DNA from: Rhodospirillales bacterium
GTDB taxonomy: Bacteria > Pseudomonadota > Alphaproteobacteria > Acetobacterales > Acetobacteraceae
DNA: 5,434 nt
Assembly (NCBI GenBank): GCA_028866445.1
Contig: JAGWIE010000115.1
Coordinates: 1 to 5,434, forward strand
Reading direction: 5' to 3'
Positions 5,274 through 5,434 of the stretch are shown here, piece after piece. Below the pieces are notes generated by a model. That model was given only the letters and a program-made list of their open reading frames with translations, did no database searches and was not told the origin of the DNA. The translations under genes and the position numbers were made by a program. Numbering within the stretch: position 1 is the stretch's first letter; each line of letters opens with the position of its first letter.

Positions 5274-5434
5274 ATGAAGTTGCCACGTTTGTGCCTGCTG
5301 GCCCTGCCTTTGGCCCTTGCCGCTTGCAATGCCAATGGCCGCCGTGCGCAAGGCGATTTCAACGCTGCGGGAGATAATCTTGGCCAGAGCCATATCGGCA
5401 GCGGTTTCAACGACATTGGGAAAGGCTTTAGCGA
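5274..5434 (+). CDS. Small predicted lipoprotein, 5' part only
   Basis: An open frame of 53 codons reaches the right edge. It starts MKLPRLCLLALPLALAAC, a textbook lipoprotein signal peptide: two basic residues (Lys2, Arg5), a Leu/Ala-rich core and lipobox L-A-A-C with the lipidated cysteine at position 18. Export by Sec, lipidation by Lgt and cleavage by LspA are expected, which places it in the inner or outer membrane. Asn at +2 rather than Asp does not suggest inner-membrane retention by the E. coli rule. The visible mature part is rich in Gly, Asn and Asp, with loosely repeated elements (GDFNAAGDNLG, then SGFNDIGKGF). The ATG has AAAGGA (5259-5264) 9 nt upstream. I do not recognise the family; it may be a short entericidin-like or otherwise lineage-specific envelope protein. 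Gene reality is well supported, function unknown. Confidence 0.75.
   Translation, partial: MKLPRLCLLALPLALAACNANGRRAQGDFNAAGDNLGQSHIGSGFNDIGKGFS

Overview
The window looks like a core chromosomal segment of an alphaproteobacterium, most likely from the Acetobacteraceae/Rhodospirillales. This rests on moderately GC-rich coding DNA, a PopZ-family (DUF2497) polar organiser, which is essentially an alphaproteobacterial protein, and the gene order PCMT-like methyltransferase, tolC, popZ, valS, which I recall as common in that group. The assignment is by recognition only; no database was searched.

Positions 1-4052 carry four closely packed minus-strand genes that read as one operon, transcribed from right to left: a protein-L-isoaspartate methyltransferase-like gene (3396-4052), tolC (1915-3393), popZ (1204-1905) and the 5' part of valS (1-1154, cut by the window edge). 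The first two junctions are very tight. The methyltransferase stop lies 2 nt before the tolC ATG, and the tolC stop codon sits inside the Shine-Dalgarno of popZ. Only the popZ-valS junction (49 nt) has room for a signal, and it holds a perfect 10-bp palindrome followed at once by a strong hairpin that abuts the valS ribosome binding site.

Positions 4053-4197 are a divergent control region. One sigma70-like promoter faces left for the methyltransferase operon, and one faces right for a tRNA-Cys(GCA) gene with an encoded CCA end (4198-4271). Only 15 nt beyond the tRNA, a minus-strand aldo/keto reductase gene (4287-5129) ends convergently. A second divergent intergenic region (5130-5273) separates it from the start of a plus-strand small lipoprotein gene that runs off the right edge.

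Functionally the window mixes housekeeping roles: translation (ValRS, tRNA-Cys), envelope export (TolC), polar cell organisation (PopZ), carbonyl reduction (AKR) and an unassigned lipoprotein. There is no mobile element, CRISPR array, toxin-antitoxin pair or recognisable defence system, and I see no clearly undescribed system. The points most worth a second look are the methyltransferase homologue lacking the usual PCMT active-site motif, the paired palindromes before valS, and the uncharacterised lipoprotein.
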